A model generated the notes under the pieces. It made no database searches, was not told the origin of the DNA, and was given only the letters and a program-made list of their open reading frames with translations. DNA of 14,881 nt from an uncultured Oscillospiraceae bacterium (GTDB lineage Bacteria; Bacillota; Clostridia; Oscillospirales; Oscillospiraceae), in contig CAKTJA010000015.1 in NCBI GenBank assembly GCA_934567115.1, forward strand, positions 1 to 14,881, read 5' to 3'. Position 1 is the stretch's first letter. Each line of letters opens with the position of its first letter. Position numbers and translations under genes: made by a program. Shown here in pieces: positions 12,738 to 14,881 of the stretch.

Positions 12738-13268
12738 ATGAATCTTTGGCACGATGTTGCGCCCTCCCGTGTGCGTCCGGAGGATTTTCTTGCCGTGATC
12801 GAAATCGAAAAGGGAAGCAAAAACAAGTACGAGATGGACAAGGAGACCGGCGCTCTGCGGCTTGACCGCATTCTCTACACCTCGACTCACTACCCCGCGA
12901 ACTACGGTTTTATTCCCCGCACCTGGGCCGACGACGGCGACCCGCTCGACGTGCTCGTGCTCTGCTCGGAGTGCATCCGTCCGCTGAGCCTTGTCGAGTG
13001 CTTCCCCATCGGCGTGATCACCATGGAGGACGGCGGCTCGCTTGACGAAAAGATCATTGCGATCCCGTTTGAGGACCCGACCTATAATACATATCACGAC
13101 ATTTCCGAGCTGCCCGACCATGTGGCGAGCGAGATCCGCCACTTTTTCCGCGTCTATAAAAGCCTTGAGGGTAAGGAGACGGTGGTGAGCGACGTGCTCG
13201 GCCGGGAAAAGGCGATCGGTGTTATCACCGAATGTCAGAACGCCTATGTCGAAAAATACTGCCGGTGA
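12738..13268 (+). CDS. ppa: Family I inorganic pyrophosphatase
   Basis: A 176-residue soluble family I PPase, which hydrolyses pyrophosphate to two phosphates and so pulls nucleotide, tRNA-charging and polymer synthesis reactions forward. Active-site features: EIEKGSKNKYE (22-32) with Lys and Glu ligands, TSTHYPANYGFIPRTW (48-63), the family signature DGDPLDV (66-72) with the metal-binding aspartates, and HFFRVYKSLEGKE near the C-terminus with conserved Tyr-Lys. The start at 12738 is chosen from SD AGAGAGGA and the typical N-terminus; the longer frame upstream crosses the promoter. It has its own promoter and terminator and is therefore monocistronic. Many clostridia use a membrane or family II PPase instead, so a family I enzyme is informative but not unusual. 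Confidence 0.95.
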   Translation: MNLWHDVAPSRVRPEDFLAVIEIEKGSKNKYEMDKETGALRLDRILYTSTHYPANYGFIPRTWADDGDPLDVLVLCSECIRPLSLVECFPIGVITMEDGGSLDEKIIAIPFEDPTYNTYHDISELPDHVASEIRHFFRVYKSLEGKETVVSDVLGREKAIGVITECQNAYVEKYCR

Positions 13269-13300
13269 CGCGGCGCGGTCCCGCTGAAAAAGAAAGAAAC

Positions 13301-13338
13301 GAGAGACGGAAGCGAATTGCTGTCCGTCTCTCTTTTTT
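13301..13338 (+). terminator. Strong terminator of ppa
   Basis: A perfect 10-bp stem (GAGAGACGGA at 13301-13310 with TCCGTCTCTC at 13323-13332), a 12-base loop and six T residues. Confidence 0.92.
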
Positions 13339-13479
13339 GCCGTGTCCGCCGTGCGCGGTTTTTGACCGGCCCGCGCGGGTCCCGCGGAGAAACGGGAGGC
13401 ATGCCTTCCGCCCCGGAAAGCGCGTAGTTGCTTTCGTCGGGCGGCAAAGGGGCCTGCCCGACGGCGCGGAGCGACGACT
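13339..13479. other. GC-rich spacer without a recognised gene
   Basis: Holds one perfect 8-bp hairpin, CGTCGGGC with GCCCGACG (13436-13443 and 13457-13464), with no T-run on either side. A GGGAGG is followed by an ATG that opens only eight codons; I do not consider it a gene. Confidence 0.4.
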
Positions 13480-13506
13480 TTAGCACTCTCGGACAATGAG
13501 TGCTAA
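13480..13506 (+). promoter_or_regulatory. CIRCE operator (HrcA binding site)
   Basis: TTAGCACTC, nine bases, GAGTGCTAA: a perfect match to the CIRCE consensus. HrcA represses genes with this site under normal growth and releases them on heat or protein-folding stress. It usually controls groESL and the hrcA-grpE-dnaK operon; here the next gene is hsp20. Confidence 0.97.
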
Positions 13507-13509
13507 AAT
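13480..13509 (+). promoter_or_regulatory. hsp20 promoter embedded in CIRCE
   Basis: TTAGCA (13480-13485), 18 bp and TAAAAT (13504-13509, five of six) form a sigma-A promoter whose -35 and -10 boxes coincide with the two CIRCE arms, so bound HrcA would block RNA polymerase directly. Transcription would start near 13516, giving a leader of about 120 bases. Confidence 0.6.
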
Positions 13510-13634
13510 TCATGATTCGTTCATGGAAAGACGTATTTTTGGACATAAATACCGGGTAAACTGAGACACAGAAAAAAGGAAGAGCGATCCGAATTTTTCC
13601 AAACGGAATCGACTTGAAGCAGGAGGTATTTATT

Positions 13635-14075
13635 ATGTTTGAACTCAGACCTTATCGCAGCGGCAGAAGCATGACGTCCTATGACCCCTTCCGCGACATG
13701 GCGGCGCTGGAGCGCGCGTTTTTCGGGAACCGTGATTTCCTCGGCGATGTGAACGCCTTTAAGACCGACATCCAGGACAAGGGCGATCATTACCTGCTGG
13801 AGGCCGACCTGCCCGGCGTGAAGAAGGAGGACATTGCCGTTGACATCGACGGCGACAACCTCACCATCCGTGCCGAGCGCAGGAGCGACCACGACGAAAA
13901 GAACGGGAACTACGTCCGCTGCGAGCGCAGCTACGGCAGCTACGCCAGAAGCTTCGACATTTCCGGCGTGAAGGCGGATGACATCAAGGCGGGCTACAAC
14001 GACGGCGTTCTGACGCTGACGCTGCCCAAGAAGGATGTGGAGGTCGCCGGTACGCGCAGACTTTCCATCGAGTAA
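13635..14075 (+). CDS. hsp20: Small heat-shock protein, Hsp20/alpha-crystallin family
   Basis: A 146-residue holdase chaperone of normal bacterial length. It binds unfolding proteins as large oligomers without ATP and hands them to DnaK/ClpB. The N-terminal part (1-40) has the typical SYDPFRDMAALERAFF. The alpha-crystallin domain spans about 41-133, with ADLPGVKKEDIAVDIDGDNL and the closing strand GVLTLTLPKK. The C-terminal LSIE gives the I/V-x-I/V-like tail motif used for oligomer assembly. The ATG at 13635 follows SD AGGAGGT; the in-frame TTG at 13614 overlaps that SD and was rejected. The upstream CIRCE shows control by HrcA. It is monocistronic, followed by two terminators. Confidence 0.95.
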   Translation: MFELRPYRSGRSMTSYDPFRDMAALERAFFGNRDFLGDVNAFKTDIQDKGDHYLLEADLPGVKKEDIAVDIDGDNLTIRAERRSDHDEKNGNYVRCERSYGSYARSFDISGVKADDIKAGYNDGVLTLTLPKKDVEVAGTRRLSIE

Positions 14076-14133
14076 GCGGACGCGTCCGCTGCGGCGCGGT
14101 CCTTGGCGAAGGACTGCGGAAGCGTTGAATACG

Positions 14134-14180
14134 GCCCCGCCCGTCGGACGATGCATCGTTCGGCGGGCGGGGCTTTCCGT
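14134..14180 (+). terminator. Long-stem terminator of hsp20
   Basis: GCCCCGCCCG (14134-14143) pairs perfectly with CGGGCGGGGC (14164-14173), and the stem continues inward with G-T pairs to about 18 bp with a TGCA loop. The tail TTTCCGTCTT is short in T but the stem is very stable. Confidence 0.8.
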
Positions 14181-14225
14181 CTTCACGCGGAAAGCGGGCG
14201 GTCTCCGTCCGGTGCGGAAAAGCGA

Positions 14226-14266
14226 AAGGACCGGGGCAAACGCCCCGGTCCTTAACTTTTATATTT
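14226..14266. terminator. Second terminator between hsp20 and the nhaC-type gene
   Basis: A perfect 12-bp stem (14226-14237 with 14242-14253) with loop AAAC. The plus-strand tail AACTTTTATATTTT is T-rich and the minus-strand tail is TCGCTTTTCC, so it can serve both convergent genes. The stretch 14267-14349 holds nothing else that I recognise. Confidence 0.85.
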
Positions 14267-14349
14267 TAGGTAAATTCATGTAAAATAGGCTGCTGTTTTC
14301 GGTATCGCCTCGCTGAAAGACGCTTAGCTTAATGGCGTTGGGTGTACGC

Positions 14350-14881
14350 TCAGACCGTCTTCCTTGACTGCACGGAGCGGATGACCAGCAGCGTGCCAAT
14401 GACCATCGCCGCGCCGATCGCCAGACTGACGACCGCATTGCGGATAAACGCCGCGAGGATGTAGTTCACGAAGCAGATGGCGGCGACGGTGACCGCGTAA
14501 GGGATCTGAGTGGATACGTGGTCGATGTGGCTGCAATTCGCGCCGGCGGAGGCCATGATGGTGGTGTCGGAAATGGGCGAGCAGTGGTCGCCGCACACAG
14601 CGCCGGCCAGACAGGCGGAGATGCCCATGATCTGAAGGTCGGGCGCGGTGTTGAAAATGGGCAGCACGATGGGGATGAGAATGCCGAACGTACCCCAGCT
14701 CGTGCCGGTGGCGAAGGCCAGCAGGCAGGCGACCACGAAGATGATGGCGGGCAGCAGCATGAAGAGGCCCTCGGCGGCGTGCTGCATCAGGCCCTCCACA
14801 TAGCCGGCGGCGCCGAGGAGACCCGTCATGCTCTTGAGGGAGACGGCGAAGGTGAGGATCAGAATGGCGGGGACCATGGCG
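14350..14881 (-). CDS. NhaC-family Na+/H+ antiporter (N-terminal part outside the window)
   Basis: The last 176 or so residues of a polytopic membrane protein whose 5' end lies beyond the window edge. The family hallmarks are present: ATGTSWGTFGILIPIVLPI and CGDHCSPISDTTIMASAGANCSHIDHV, where acidic and polar residues line the ion path. At least four hydrophobic segments can be seen (near the start of the fragment, LLPAIIFVVACLLAFATG, YAVTVAAICFVNYILAAF, and VSLAIGAAMVIGTLLVI). NhaC-type carriers exchange Na+ or an organic acid for protons; family members include malate/lactate and tyrosine exchangers, so the exact substrate is unknown. The gene converges on hsp20 and shares a terminator region with it. 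The start codon and promoter cannot be seen. Confidence 0.9.
   Translation of the reverse strand, partial: AMVPAILILTFAVSLKSMTGLLGAAGYVEGLMQHAAEGLFMLLPAIIFVVACLLAFATGTSWGTFGILIPIVLPIFNTAPDLQIMGISACLAGAVCGDHCSPISDTTIMASAGANCSHIDHVSTQIPYAVTVAAICFVNYILAAFIRNAVVSLAIGAAMVIGTLLVIRSVQSRKTV

Noticed and set aside
13392..13428. SD-like GGGAGG followed by ATG
   Set aside because: The frame closes after eight codons and the spacing is too short; no supporting promoter or conservation can be judged.
10686..13496. 936-codon open frame on the minus strand
   Set aside because: It runs antisense through mnmG, ppa and the ppa terminator, has no SD and shows no recognisable domain; a shadow of codon bias.
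1..14881. Mobile element, prophage, CRISPR or toxin-antitoxin system
   Set aside because: No transposase, integrase, phage, Cas or recognisable toxin motif was found in any frame, and no regularly spaced repeat array is present.

Overview
The window comes from the chromosome of a GC-rich, endospore-forming Firmicute, most likely a clostridium of the Oscillospiraceae/Ruminococcaceae type. The reasons are yabP and yabQ (found only in spore formers) beside mazG, hup, rlbA and divIC, a HrcA/CIRCE-controlled small heat-shock gene, a MurT/GatD-type pair, strong AGGAGG ribosome binding sites and third codon positions rich in G and C. I cannot name a genus. I see no rRNA, tRNA, CRISPR array, insertion sequence, prophage or integrase; this is core-type sequence with some unusual details.

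Layout. (1) 1-2521, plus strand: the end of mazG, then hup, rlbA, yabP, yabQ and divIC. This is the conserved sporulation and division cluster of Firmicutes, cut into units by two hairpin terminators and by a textbook sigma-E promoter in front of yabP. (2) 2586-5156, mainly minus strand: a bidirectional terminator, a PAP2 phosphatase and a large membrane-anchored LysM-G5-M23 cell-wall hydrolase. (3) 5157-6551: a divergent AT-rich promoter region, pta (phosphate acetyltransferase), a 17-bp tandem repeat and a convergent terminator. (4) 6609-9430: a NimA-like flavin-binding protein (minus), divergent from a two-gene MurT-like and GatD-like operon. (5) 9505-9694, minus strand: a complete miniature transcription unit with promoter, SD, a 25-codon ORF and a strong terminator. 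(6) 9824-13338, plus strand: a YkuE-like metallophosphoesterase overlapping mnmG, then ppa with its own promoter and terminator. (7) 13480-14266: CIRCE operator, hsp20 and two terminators. (8) 14350-14881, minus strand: the C-terminal part of an NhaC-family antiporter running off the window.

Main points for follow-up. The GatD-like protein has no cysteine at the nucleophile position and no histidine at the position of the catalytic His, and the MurT-like partner is altered at the residue expected to complete that triad and at a second conserved motif. The pair therefore looks like a divergent Mur-ligase system that cannot hydrolyse glutamine in the usual way. The yabP promoter's -10 box and the yabP ribosome binding site are perfect inverted repeats of each other, so a read-through vegetative transcript would hide the ribosome binding site while the sigma-E transcript would expose it. 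The 25-codon gene at 9549-9626 is previously uncalled and has all its own signals.

How the genes work together. MazG removes aberrant nucleoside triphosphates, Ppa drains pyrophosphate, and Pta links acetyl-CoA to acetyl phosphate. RlbA (ribosome quality control) and MnmG (tRNA modification) serve translation, and YabP/YabQ serve spore coat and cortex formation. DivIC, PAP2, the M23 hydrolase and the MurT/GatD-like pair all concern the division septum and cell wall. All functional statements are by family recognition from sequence; no database search was run.
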